Below the pieces are notes generated by a model. The model saw only the letters and a program-made list of their open reading frames with translations. It was not told where the DNA came from and did not search any database. A program made the translations under genes and the position numbers. From Marivita sp051859345 (GTDB taxonomy: Bacteria; Pseudomonadota; Alphaproteobacteria; Rhodobacterales; Rhodobacteraceae), in the NCBI RefSeq assembly GCF_051859345.1, contig NZ_JBHYFV010000015.1, positions 1 through 64,000 of the forward strand: a DNA stretch of 64,000 bases. The letters are read 5' to 3'. This document shows, piece by piece, positions 53,515-62,274 of the stretch (its first letter is position 1; each line of letters opens with the position of its first letter).

Positions 53515-54519
53515 ATGACGGCAAGGGTAAGGATCAAGGACGTGGCGACACTCGCCGGCGTATCCACAGCCACCGTGAGCCGGGCGCTGTCTTCGCCCAA
53601 GACTGTCGAGCCAGCGACACGCGAACGGGTCATGGAGGCTGTAAAGTCGACTGGCTACCGTATCAACGCAGCTGCCAGGGATCTGCGCCAGCGCCGCGCC
53701 CGGTCGATCCTCATTCTCGCTCCGAACATTTCCAATACCTTCTTCAGCCGCATCTTTGCGGCGATCCAGGAAGAAGCGAGCGCGGTTGGACTTACCGTCC
53801 AGATTTCGGACAGCCGCATCGGTCGCGACCGCCTGTTGTCCCTTGGCTATGACGGTCGCGCGGACGGTATAGTTCTTCTTGACGGCGGTCTTGATCCGGA
53901 AGTCGTGAATGGCTGGAAATTGCCCCTGATCCAACTCAGCGAATGGAACGATGCTTATGATGCGCCCCTCCTTGGCATCGACAATCGTGCGGCTGCCGGT
54001 CTTGCCGTCGAACACCTCGCGGGTCTCGGACACCACACGATCCTGCATGTGAGCGGTCCAGAAGACAACGTTCTTGCCGTCACGCGGCAGCAAGGGTTTC
54101 TGGACGCGGTGTCCAGCCACGGGATTGCGCCGGTCGTTTTTTCGGGAGACTTCACGCTGGAAGCTGGCGCAGAAGCTGCGCGGCGCTGGTCTCATCTATC
54201 CGACCGACCGACCGGCGTCTTCTGCGCGTCGGACGAATGCGCGCTGGGCTTCATCTCGGAATGTGTTCACCTGGGGTTCAACGTACCCGGCGACGTATCG
54301 GTGATTGGCTTTGACGACATCGACTTCGCCGACCGTTTCCTGCCATCGCTCACGACAATCCATCAACCGCGAAAAGAGATGGGCCGCGCTGCGGCTAAAC
54401 GGATCATCGAGATGATCCAAGGTGTGCACGGCAAAGAACATACCCGTTCAATAGAACCGCCCGGTCCAATCGAAGCATTGCTTGTCAGCCGCGCGTCCAC
54501 TGGTCCTGCACCCCGCTAA
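53515..54519 (+). CDS. LacI-family transcriptional repressor
   Basis: 334 residues from ATG 53515 (upstream frame from 53356 would cover the operators). HTH RIKDVATLAGVSTATVSRAL with the hinge-helix region, then a periplasmic-binding-like core: SILILAPNISNTFFSRIF, RADGIVLLDGGLD, and VIGFDDIDFADRFLPSLTTI. Regulates the divergent sugar-import and oxidation operon through the AATCGATT operators. Confidence 0.9.
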   Translation: MTARVRIKDVATLAGVSTATVSRALSSPKTVEPATRERVMEAVKSTGYRINAAARDLRQRRARSILILAPNISNTFFSRIFAAIQEEASAVGLTVQISDSRIGRDRLLSLGYDGRADGIVLLDGGLDPEVVNGWKLPLIQLSEWNDAYDAPLLGIDNRAAAGLAVEHLAGLGHHTILHVSGPEDNVLAVTRQQGFLDAVSSHGIAPVVFSGDFTLEAGAEAARRWSHLSDRPTGVFCASDECALGFISECVHLGFNVPGDVSVIGFDDIDFADRFLPSLTTIHQPRKEMGRAAAKRIIEMIQGVHGKEHTRSIEPPGPIEALLVSRASTGPAPR

Positions 54520-54674
54520 CGCGGTCCTGCTGGGCCTGCCGCCACACAGTCCCGGATCAGCCCGATCAGGCCGGATTTTCGCCTGCCCGTTGTGCATGTC
54601 GGCCTGAACCACGCTCGACATCCGAAATCACAAACCGCCGACGTCAGCGATACTCCCTTGGTGGGAACCGAAAT

Positions 54675-54708
54675 GCCGACATCCGTAGGGAATTTAACGG
54701 ATGTCGGC
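54675..54708. terminator. bidirectional terminator between LacI and cyanase genes
   Basis: GCCGACATCCG at 54675-54685 pairs perfectly with CGGATGTCGGC at 54698-54708. CCTTTTG follows on the plus strand and ATTTCGG on the minus strand. It lies between two convergent genes and can stop both. Confidence 0.75.
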
Positions 54709-54738
54709 GTGCCTTTTGTGTTGCCTTCAGGTGCGACC

Positions 54739-55209
54739 TCACCAGGAATTGTAACCCAGATACTTGCCGGACATCTCGATCTTGACGCGGTCGCCCTTTT
54801 CATGCGGCACGCGGGTGAGTTGCATGTCGAAGTCGATGGCCGACATGATACCGGTGCCGAACTTTTCCTCGATCAGCGCCTTGATGGTCGGGCCATAGAC
54901 GCCGACGATCTCATAAAGACGATAGATGCAGGGATCGGTCGGAACCGATTGTTCCCAGACCTTGGTGGGCGGCTCTTCCAGCACGCTGGCCGCTTCCTGC
55001 AGCAGGCCCATGACCGACACCAGCGCTTCGGCCTTGTCCTTGGGGAAGGCGTTCATGCCCATGCAGGCGGAATGGGTCCAGACCGGAGACATGTCGATTT
55101 TCTCGGCGATGCCCTCCCACGTCATACCCGCCTGTTTCTTGGCGGACAGGATCATCATCGTCACGTCTTCCTTGGTCATCATGACTGGCACCTCGTAGCT
55201 GTCTTTCAT
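54739..55209 (-). CDS. cynS: cyanate hydratase (cyanase)
   Basis: 156 residues, same length as E. coli CynS, from ATG 55209 with AAGGAGGAACCCC. N-terminal helical domain (WEGIAEKIDMSPVWTHSACM) and the diagnostic C-terminal core (VPTDPCIYRLYEIVGVYGP, FGTGIMSAIDFDM) are clear. Catalytic Arg97, Glu100 and Ser123 correspond to Arg96, Glu99 and Ser122 of the E. coli enzyme. It converts cyanate plus bicarbonate to carbamate, which gives ammonia and CO2. Last gene of the minus-strand operon led by the NrtA-like binding protein. Confidence 0.96.
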   Translation of the reverse strand: MKDSYEVPVMMTKEDVTMMILSAKKQAGMTWEGIAEKIDMSPVWTHSACMGMNAFPKDKAEALVSVMGLLQEAASVLEEPPTKVWEQSVPTDPCIYRLYEIVGVYGPTIKALIEEKFGTGIMSAIDFDMQLTRVPHEKGDRVKIEMSGKYLGYNSW

Positions 55210-55308
55210 TGGGGTTCCTCCTTGGTCGTATTGCAAAGCTTGAGTGTCAAAGCCCGAGGTCAGTCAGGCCTTCGGGTTCCTGATGTGTCACATGACTGCC
55301 CCCGAGGT

Positions 55309-56214
55309 TCAGTCGTTCACCGCCCGCAAGGCCAGCGGGGCGCCGGGGTCTTCCTCGGCCATCTCGGTCTTGTCGATGCGGACGGTTTCGGGGCGCTGGT
55401 CGGCGTCGCTGCTTTGCCTGCCCGCCAGTTCCTTTGATCGCTGTCCAAGGAACTGCACCAGATGGTTGCGGATCGCATAGTAGTTCGGATGCTCGACGAT
55501 CTCGGTCCGTGTGCGCGGACGGGGAATGGTGATGTCGACGGATTCCGCCACGCGGGCAAAAGGCCCGTTGGTCATCAGTAGGATACGGTCCGCGAGCAGG
55601 ATCGCCTCGTCGATGTCGTGGGTGATCATGAATACGGTCTGTTCCGTGCCGGCCCAGATTTTCAACAGCTCTTCCTGAATGGTCCCCCGCGTCAGGGCAT
55701 CCAAGGCCCCGAATGGTTCATCCAGAAGCAGTAGCTTGGGATGATTGGCAAACGCCCGCGCAATCGAAACCCGCTGACGCATCCCGCCGGACAGCTGACT
55801 GGGTTTGCGATGGACCACATCACCTTCCAGACCAACCTTGGCCAGAAAATCGCGTGCGTGCTCTTCGACCTTGTCGCGGGTCCAATCCGGATACCGCGCC
55901 TTGATGCCGAAGGTGACGTTCTTCAGCGCCGACAACCACGGCAAGAGCGAGTAGTTCTGGAACACGACACCCCGGTCAAGCGACGGTCCCGACACTTCGA
56001 ACCCGTCCATCTTGACCACACCAGACGTGGGCTCGGCCAGTCCGGCGAGGATATTCATGATCGTAGACTTGCCACATCCGGAATGGCCAAGGATGCAGAC
56101 AAACTCACCCTTTTCGATCCCGAAACTGGCGTTTTCGAATACGGTCAGCAGACCCCCCCGACCATCCGGGTATTGCTGGGTCATCTGCTCAATGCTGAGA
56201 AAGGGTTTGGCCAT
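55309..56214 (-). CDS. ABC transporter ATP-binding protein, cyanate/nitrate type
   Basis: 301 residues. Walker A GHSGCGKST, signature LSGGMRQRV, Walker B LLLLDEPFGALD, switch His in ITHDIDEAI, and the C-terminal IEHPNYYAI-like stretch (VEHPNYYAIRNHLVQFL) typical of NrtD/CynD. Energises cyanate uptake with the permease encoded 10 bases upstream. Confidence 0.88.
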   Translation of the reverse strand: MAKPFLSIEQMTQQYPDGRGGLLTVFENASFGIEKGEFVCILGHSGCGKSTIMNILAGLAEPTSGVVKMDGFEVSGPSLDRGVVFQNYSLLPWLSALKNVTFGIKARYPDWTRDKVEEHARDFLAKVGLEGDVVHRKPSQLSGGMRQRVSIARAFANHPKLLLLDEPFGALDALTRGTIQEELLKIWAGTEQTVFMITHDIDEAILLADRILLMTNGPFARVAESVDITIPRPRTRTEIVEHPNYYAIRNHLVQFLGQRSKELAGRQSSDADQRPETVRIDKTEMAEEDPGAPLALRAVND

Positions 56215-56224
56215 GGTAAACTCC

Positions 56225-57061
56225 TTATTCTGCGTAGGTCACAGCGCGTTGCAAGACGCCGAAGGCGGAATCCAGCAACATGCCGACGACGCCGATCATG
56301 AGGATCGAAAAGATGACAGAGGTAAGATCGAGGTTGTTCCACTCGTTCCAGACGTAATAGCCGATCCCGGTTCCCCCGACGAGCATCTCCGCCGCGACAA
56401 TCACCAGCCAGGCGATCCCGATCGAGATCCGCATGCCCGTCACAATTGTCGGCGCAGCCGCCGGAAGGATCACCGTAAATGCGGTCTTGAGTGGCCCCAA
56501 TTCATGGGTCCGTGCGACATTCACCCAATCTTCACGCACCCCGGCCACACCAAAGGCAGTGTTGAGCAGCATCGGCCAGATCGAACATATGAAGATGACA
56601 AAGATGGCTGACGCTTCGGAATCCTGAATGATGAACAGCGCCAGCGGCATCCACGCCAACGGCGAGATGGGTCTGAGCACCTGAATGAAAGGATTGAACG
56701 CCTTGTAGGCGGTCTGGCTCATCCCGATCAGAAATCCAAGTGGGATCGCCAACAGCGCGGCCAGAAAATACCCCGTCAACACGCGATAGATCGAATAGCC
56801 GATCTGGATACCGATGCCCTTGTCGTTGGGCCCCGCATCGTAGAACGGGTTCGACAACTCTTCCCATGCCTTGACGAAGACCTGACTGGGCGGTGGCACA
56901 CCTGCTTTTGGCGCGCCGCCTCCGGTCAGGCGTTCATACTCTGTCAGTTCGCCCGCAGCCTGTTGCGCCGGAATGGAGACCTCCCAGATAAGGAGGCCAA
57001 CCACCAGCATGACAATCGACAGGATCGCGGCGCGCTTGTTGACCGAAAGAGTGTCCAGCAT
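56225..57061 (-). CDS. ABC transporter permease, cyanate/nitrate type
   Basis: 278 residues. Hydrophobic profile of NrtB/CynB-type permeases, with a periplasmic loop after the first helix (residues about 30-80) and the LGPLKTAFTVILPAAAPTI docking loop. 3 bases from the binding-protein stop, same strand. Confidence 0.88.
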   Translation of the reverse strand: MLDTLSVNKRAAILSIVMLVVGLLIWEVSIPAQQAAGELTEYERLTGGGAPKAGVPPPSQVFVKAWEELSNPFYDAGPNDKGIGIQIGYSIYRVLTGYFLAALLAIPLGFLIGMSQTAYKAFNPFIQVLRPISPLAWMPLALFIIQDSEASAIFVIFICSIWPMLLNTAFGVAGVREDWVNVARTHELGPLKTAFTVILPAAAPTIVTGMRISIGIAWLVIVAAEMLVGGTGIGYYVWNEWNNLDLTSVIFSILMIGVVGMLLDSAFGVLQRAVTYAE

Positions 57062-57064
57062 GGA

Positions 57065-58459
57065 TCAGCCTTTTCCGATCGGGAAGCTGGACACATAAGC
57101 TTCGGGTTCCGCCGGATCGAACGTCTTACCCATGATCGTGTGTGACTTGTAGGTGATATCCGGCGCATCATAGCCCAGATCGTTCATGACCTTCTTGGCA
57201 TCCGCAGCAAGGTAGACCTGCTCGGCCACTGCGCGGTAGTCTATGTTACCCTCGATATAACCCCAGCGCTTCATCTGGGTCAGGATCCAGACGCCCATCG
57301 AATGCCACGGGAACGGGTCGAAATCGATCCGGTCGGGCACATTCTGGACGTTGCCCAAACCATCTGCAAAGGTGCCGGTGAGAACTTGCTCGATCACGGG
57401 AACCGGCTGGTTGAGGTAGTTCGTCGGTGCAATTGCTGCAGAGATTTCCTTACGGTTGTCGGGGTTTGACGCGTATTGCGTCGCGTCGATGATCGACTTG
57501 AGCAGCGCGCCATAGGTGTTGGGCAGCTCGGTTGCAAAGGACAGCGGCGCGGCGAAGGCGCAGCACGGGTGACCTTCCCAGATTTCCTTGGTCAGCAGGT
57601 GGATAAAGCCGATGCCTTCCCAGACGGCACGCTGGTTGAACGGGTCGGGCGACAGGTAACCGTCAAGGTTGCCGGCACGTAGGTTCGCAACCATCTCGGG
57701 AGGCGGCACCACGCGGATCTGGATGTCCACATCCGGGTCGAGGCCGAATTCGGCCACGTAGTAGCGCAACAGGAAGTTGTGCATCGAGTATTCGAACGGC
57801 ACGCCAAAGGTGAACCCTTTCCACTGGGTCGGATCGCGTTTGTCGAGATGTTCGTTGGACAGGACGATGGCCTGGCCGTTGATGTTCTCAACGGCGGGCA
57901 TGATGTACGGTTCCGCCACCGATCCAGCCCCCAGCGTCATCGCCAGCGGCATGGGCGTCAGCATGTGGCTGGCATCGTATTCACCCGACAGCGACTTGTC
58001 GCGCGCCACGGCCCAGCCTGCGGTCTTGATGACCTGCGCGTTCAGCCCATAGCGTTCGTAAAAACCAAGCGGCTGCGCCATGATGATCGGCGTGGCGCAA
58101 GTGATTGGAACAAAGCCGATGTTGAGATCGGTCTTTTCCGGCGTGCCGAGGTTGTCGAGAATGGCCGCCTTGGCCTGATCCATCGGAAACACCGACGCCA
58201 GCGCAGCAGCCACCGTAGTGCCGCCCATCATCCCCATGAAGGACCGCCGGCCAATGTCGCTTTGACCAAAGACAGACCGCACGATGGCGCTTTCGACAGC
58301 GCGCTCCATCATCTGCTCGGAGGACATCTGCGTAGGATCCGTGTGTGCGGCGTCATGCGTGTGGGCATGGCCCGACGCGCAGCTGTCGCAACCACAATCA
58401 GCGCCGTGGCGCAGATCGGTTTTTGCTGAAAACGGATTTCCAAGGCTCTTGATCGTCAT
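57065..58459 (-). CDS. NrtA/CynA-type substrate-binding protein with Cys/His-rich leader
   Basis: 464 residues from ATG 58459, preceded by AAAGGGAAACGTT. A twin-arginine signal (GRRSFMGMMGG) is visible around residue 69, so export of the folded protein is likely. Before it lies an unusual 60-residue cytoplasmic-style leader containing DCGCDSCASGHAHTHDAAHT, a likely metal-binding motif. The mature part (DLNIGFVPITCATPIIMAQP, YDASHMLTPMPLAMTLG, LRAGNLDGYLSPDPFNQRAV) matches nitrate/cyanate/bicarbonate binding proteins. The cyanase gene in the operon favours cyanate. Confidence 0.87.
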   Translation of the reverse strand: MTIKSLGNPFSAKTDLRHGADCGCDSCASGHAHTHDAAHTDPTQMSSEQMMERAVESAIVRSVFGQSDIGRRSFMGMMGGTTVAAALASVFPMDQAKAAILDNLGTPEKTDLNIGFVPITCATPIIMAQPLGFYERYGLNAQVIKTAGWAVARDKSLSGEYDASHMLTPMPLAMTLGAGSVAEPYIMPAVENINGQAIVLSNEHLDKRDPTQWKGFTFGVPFEYSMHNFLLRYYVAEFGLDPDVDIQIRVVPPPEMVANLRAGNLDGYLSPDPFNQRAVWEGIGFIHLLTKEIWEGHPCCAFAAPLSFATELPNTYGALLKSIIDATQYASNPDNRKEISAAIAPTNYLNQPVPVIEQVLTGTFADGLGNVQNVPDRIDFDPFPWHSMGVWILTQMKRWGYIEGNIDYRAVAEQVYLAADAKKVMNDLGYDAPDITYKSHTIMGKTFDPAEPEAYVSSFPIGKG

Positions 58460-58537
58460 AACGTTTCCCTTTTGCATATTCGCAATCGACTTCACCGGCA
58501 GCCTGACAGCGTTGGAGAGCAGCGAGAAGAATGTGCC

Positions 58538-58627
58538 TAAAATTTATGCTTGTGATAAAATTTAAAGAAAACAAATGTTTAAATCCCGTTCTGCAATCCA
58601 TAATTTATGAAAAATCGTAATTTACGA
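58538..58627. promoter_or_regulatory. AT-rich divergent promoter region with TCGTAATTTACGA dyad
   Basis: The divergent gap 58460-58670 includes the perfect dyad TCGTAA-T-TTACGA at 58615-58627, a second one AAACA-AA-TGTTT at 58569-58580, and repeats of TAAAATTTA near 58538 and 58556. These are candidate binding sites for the activator encoded at 58671 and the promoter of the cyanate operon. No match to a -24/-12 sigma-54 promoter was seen. Confidence 0.45.
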
Positions 58628-58670
58628 AATATCGTTACCCTGCGCCGCAACGCAGCGATAGGGTTCAGGG

Positions 58671-60527
58671 ATGACACTTGATCTTCTCAGGCCTGATTCC
58701 CTATTGCAGGCGCTCCCGCAGCCGGTGCTCGTGCTCGACACGACTCGTGATCGCGTGGTCGATTGGAATCCGCACGCCGCTGTCCTGCTGACAGGTCGGG
58801 CTGAGGCGCGGCCCGGTCGGTTCTCGGACTATCTGCAAGCGGCTCTGCCCCAATTTGTCGTCTTCATCGAAGAAATCGACCATCGAGGAGAAGGCTGGAC
58901 GCGGGATGTCGCTCTGACCTCCGAGGATGGCCGCGCCCTGCGCTGCGAGATACTGGCACGGCCTGTTCAGGGGAATCCGGGCTGGGTCACTCTTGTCCTG
59001 ACGGATCTTCGGGCGCTCGACAGGCGGGCCGAACAGGCTGCGGCTGCAGAAACGTTTCGGGCGGGTTTGATAGAATGGAAACGCACCGAAAGTTTCTTCG
59101 CAGAGTTGGAACGGCAGAACCAGTTGATCCTGAATGCGGCGGGCGAAGGCATCTACGGCGTCAACGCAGAGGGCAAGACGACATTCGTGAACCGTGCCGC
59201 GCAGGAAATGCTTGGTTGGACCAGCGAGGATTTGCTGGGCCATGACATTCATTCGATGATCCACCACCACCACCTGAACGGCGAGGCCTACCCGTCGCAG
59301 CAATGCCCGATCTATCGCTCTTTCCGCTTTGAGCAGGTCAACAGGATCGAGGATGAGGTATTCTGGCGCAAGGACGGCAAGCCGATCCGCGTGGAATATG
59401 TGTCGACTCCGATCTACGATCAACAGGTTCTGGCCGGTGCCGTCGTCATCTTTCGCGACATCACCGAACGCAAGGAAGGCGAGCGTAAATTGCGGGATGC
59501 CCTTGCAGAGGTTGCGGCGCTTCGTGACCGGCTGGAACAGGAAAATGCCTACCTGCAAGAAGCGATCACATCCGAGCGGGCACATCACAACATCATCGGC
59601 AATTCACCAGCAATCCGGCAAATCGTGACGCGCATTGATCTGGTCGCAGGCACGGACGCGACGGTTCTCATCAGCGGAGAAACCGGGACGGGCAAATCAC
59701 TTGTCGCCACCGCCATCCACAAGGCCAGCCCAAGGGCACGCCGCCCGCTCATTCACTTCAAATGCAGTTCCGTCGCGCCGGAAGAGGTGGAGGCCGAACT
59801 TTGCGGACAGGTGCGCGGCGCGCCCAACGGGGCGACACGCGACAAGCCCGGAAAGCTTGAGCTGGCCCATGGCGGAACGCTTTTCCTTGATGATGTCGAA
59901 GAGCTTCCGCTAGAAATTCAAGGCAAACTCCTGGCGTCGCTGCAAAACAGTGCTGTCACCCGGCTTGGAGATACACGGGAAAAGCCGCTCGACATTCGTG
60001 TGATTGCCTCCACCTCCCTGTCAGAGACGCAGATCCGTCGGACACAGCGCATTCGGGAGGATCTGTATCTTTTCCTCAACGTCTTTCCGATCACCTGCCA
60101 GCCCCTCCGCGACCGGCCCGAGGACATTCCATTGCTGGCGGCGCATCTTCTAAAGGCGGCGTGCCGCAGGCTGAACCGTCCTGAGCCGATCCTGACCGAA
60201 CGGGTGGTGCAGCAACTTCAATCCTACGAGTGGCCCGGCAATGTGCGGGAGTTGAACAACGTGATGGAGCGTGCGGCCATCGTCTCGCAGGACAGGAAGC
60301 TCGTTCTGGAACTGGCCACGCCAGCGTCCAGTATTTCGACCAGCGGAAGCTTTCGCACAGAGGCACAGATGCAGGACATGCTGCGCAACAATCTTATCGC
60401 GGCCTTGCGCGAAACACATGGACGCATCTCGGGACCAACGGGCGCAGCGGCACTTCTTGGCGTCAAACCGACAACTCTGTATTCCCGCATCTCGGCCCTG
60501 AGTATTGGTGAGTCTGACTGGGGATGA
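58671..60527 (+). CDS. NtrC-family PAS/AAA+ activator with altered GAFTGA loop
   Basis: 618 residues. An N-terminal PAS-like region (~10-125), a second PAS domain (~150-265, ILNAAGEGIYGVNAEGKTTF), a short coiled coil, an AAA+ domain (~310-540) and a Fis-type HTH (GPTGAAALLGVKPTTLYSRI). Walker A is GETGTGKS; Walker B reads LFLDDVEELP, with Asp-Asp in place of Asp-Glu; arginine-finger region REDLYLFLNVFPI. The sigma-54 contact loop is GAPNGA instead of GAFTGA. Divergent from the cyanate operon, so probably its regulator. Confidence 0.85.
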   Translation: MTLDLLRPDSLLQALPQPVLVLDTTRDRVVDWNPHAAVLLTGRAEARPGRFSDYLQAALPQFVVFIEEIDHRGEGWTRDVALTSEDGRALRCEILARPVQGNPGWVTLVLTDLRALDRRAEQAAAAETFRAGLIEWKRTESFFAELERQNQLILNAAGEGIYGVNAEGKTTFVNRAAQEMLGWTSEDLLGHDIHSMIHHHHLNGEAYPSQQCPIYRSFRFEQVNRIEDEVFWRKDGKPIRVEYVSTPIYDQQVLAGAVVIFRDITERKEGERKLRDALAEVAALRDRLEQENAYLQEAITSERAHHNIIGNSPAIRQIVTRIDLVAGTDATVLISGETGTGKSLVATAIHKASPRARRPLIHFKCSSVAPEEVEAELCGQVRGAPNGATRDKPGKLELAHGGTLFLDDVEELPLEIQGKLLASLQNSAVTRLGDTREKPLDIRVIASTSLSETQIRRTQRIREDLYLFLNVFPITCQPLRDRPEDIPLLAAHLLKAACRRLNRPEPILTERVVQQLQSYEWPGNVRELNNVMERAAIVSQDRKLVLELATPASSISTSGSFRTEAQMQDMLRNNLIAALRETHGRISGPTGAAALLGVKPTTLYSRISALSIGESDWG

Positions 60528-60654
60528 CTCTTGGGTGTCCTTCCCGATGGCATCAACAAAGCTTGGCCGCCGAACATTATTGTCCTTCGACTGAAATTTT
60601 TTTGTGCCGGTTTCGACTGGAAGGACTGTTCAGGGTCTGAGAATGAGATGAAGT

Positions 60655-61299
60655 TCAGTCTGTTACGACGATGCCGAAGAAGGAAAGATATTTGTCGATT
60701 GCTGTTGCGATTGCTTCCTTTGGATCCGACGGCGCGGGCATCCGATAAATGTGCTGACGGATTCCAATATACACAATCCCACCATGCAGGTTCCAGATAT
60801 CCTCCATGGTCGGGGTCCGGTCATTTGTCGTCAGAACCAAGGTTTCGTCCAGCAAAGGGCGCAAGATGACGGTGCCAAGGTGCTCCAGATACCGTCGGTT
60901 CAGCATCGCTCCATCAAGGCCCGAGAACATGAATATGCGCATCCACTCTTCCTGGAAGATCAAGGCGCTGTACTCTGTGTAAAAGTCCAGAAGCCGGTGT
61001 CGCAGAGGGTGGGATCTATCTGTCAGCCGTTCCGGCCAGTCAGGGGAAAGACGGTCAAGGTAAACCTTGTCATAGACCGCTTCGATGAGGTCGTCTTTGG
61101 TGGCGAAGTAATTGAAAAGCAGGGATTGTGTGACGCCGAGCCGTTTGGCGAGAACACGGGTTTTCCCCTCAAGCCCAACCTCGGCGAAAAACCGGACTGC
61201 TTCATCAACGATCTGTTTGCGCCGTTCCTTCGGAGGCAAGCGCCGACGCGCAATTGAATCGCCAGTGTCGTCACTTTGCGCTGTCGCCGATCCGTCCAT
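60655..61299 (-). CDS. TetR-family transcriptional regulator
   Basis: 214 residues from ATG 61299, preceded by CGGGGACGG; the TTG at 61329 is the longer alternative. HTH: KQIVDEAVRFFAEVGLEGK and GVTQSLLFNYFATKDDLIEAV. The C-terminal domain is the usual helical ligand-binding bundle. Divergent from the molybdoenzyme genes at 61444 and likely their repressor. Confidence 0.85.
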   Translation of the reverse strand: MDGSATAQSDDTGDSIARRRLPPKERRKQIVDEAVRFFAEVGLEGKTRVLAKRLGVTQSLLFNYFATKDDLIEAVYDKVYLDRLSPDWPERLTDRSHPLRHRLLDFYTEYSALIFQEEWMRIFMFSGLDGAMLNRRYLEHLGTVILRPLLDETLVLTTNDRTPTMEDIWNLHGGIVYIGIRQHIYRMPAPSDPKEAIATAIDKYLSFFGIVVTD

Positions 61300-61379
61300 G
61301 TGCCGTCCCCGATTCGGTGCCTCGTTCAAAATAGTACTTGCATCGACTCGCTATTTATAGATCATTCGATCAACAAAAC

Positions 61380-61393
61380 TGAGCAACTGCTCA
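61380..61393. promoter_or_regulatory. TGAGCA-AC-TGCTCA palindrome, candidate TetR operator
   Basis: A perfect 6-2-6 inverted repeat lies 50 bases upstream of the coxM-like start and 80 bases upstream of the TetR start. A second, weaker GATC-N4-GATC dyad is at about 61356. Probable binding site of the adjacent TetR protein. Confidence 0.5.
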
Positions 61394-61443
61394 ATAAGAA
61401 ACCGCCGATCCAAACACGAGAAGCGGGACGCAAGGGGGGAGAC

Positions 61444-62274
61444 ATGAAAGCATCTGCGGGCGGTTATGCCCGGGCGACGGACTTGGGTCATGCTCTGGCA
61501 TTGCTGGCTGCGTCCGATGGTCAGGGACGCGTTGTGGCGGGCGGACAAAGCCTGATCGCTGCGATGAACATGCGTTTGTCGACAGACGATCTGCTGGTCG
61601 ACATTTCACGTTTGTCGGAATTGCAGGGTGTGCAGGACACGGGCGACATGCTTCAGATCGGTGCGCTGACACGCCATGTTCAAGTCGGGCAGAATCCCTT
61701 GATTCAGGCGCACGCACCCCTTCTGTCCGAGGCTGTTGGATATATCGCCCATGCCGCGATCCGGAACCGTGGAACAATCGGAGGTGCCTGTGCCCATGCC
61801 GACCCAGCAGCCGAGTTCCCCGCCTGTATGCTTGCGCTGGATGCAGTGATGTACGTCGCGGGTCCGGGTGGCGAACGGGCTATTCCTGCACAGGATTTCT
61901 TTCAGGACACTTTTGAGACCGCAATCGCCGAAGGCGAAATTCTGACCACGATATCCATACAAAAAGCGCAAGCCGGAGAGGTCCAGCTTCTTGAAGAGGT
62001 TGCGCGACGGTCCGGTGATTACGCTCTTGCAGGCCTGTGCCTTGTACGACGCCAGGACGGTCACCGCGTTTCGATGTTTTCGGTCGCTCCAAAGCCGATC
62101 CTTGCCACAGGCGCCATGGCGGCGCTGGATGCCGGTGATCTGGAGGGGGCGGTGGCGGCACTTGGTAAAGAACTTGATCCACCGTCCGACACACAAGCCA
62201 GCGCCGCATATCGCAGACATCTTGCGGGTGTTCTGCTGCGCCGTGCCGTGGCACGCATAGGGGAGGTAAAATAA
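61444..62274 (+). CDS. FAD-binding medium subunit of a CO-dehydrogenase/xanthine-oxidase-type enzyme
   Basis: 276 residues from ATG 61444 after GGGGGAGAC. FAD motifs VVAGGQSLIAAMNMRL and AIRNRGTIGGACAHADP are clear, as is the C-terminal CO_deh_flav_C region. Transfers electrons between the Fe-S subunit and the acceptor. Its stop overlaps the start of the Fe-S subunit by one base. Confidence 0.9.
   Translation: MKASAGGYARATDLGHALALLAASDGQGRVVAGGQSLIAAMNMRLSTDDLLVDISRLSELQGVQDTGDMLQIGALTRHVQVGQNPLIQAHAPLLSEAVGYIAHAAIRNRGTIGGACAHADPAAEFPACMLALDAVMYVAGPGGERAIPAQDFFQDTFETAIAEGEILTTISIQKAQAGEVQLLEEVARRSGDYALAGLCLVRRQDGHRVSMFSVAPKPILATGAMAALDAGDLEGAVAALGKELDPPSDTQASAAYRRHLAGVLLRRAVARIGEVK

Noticed and set aside
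59640..60527. canonical sigma-54 activator
   Set aside because: I considered calling it an ordinary sigma-54-dependent regulator, but the GAFTGA and Walker B changes do not allow that without reservation.
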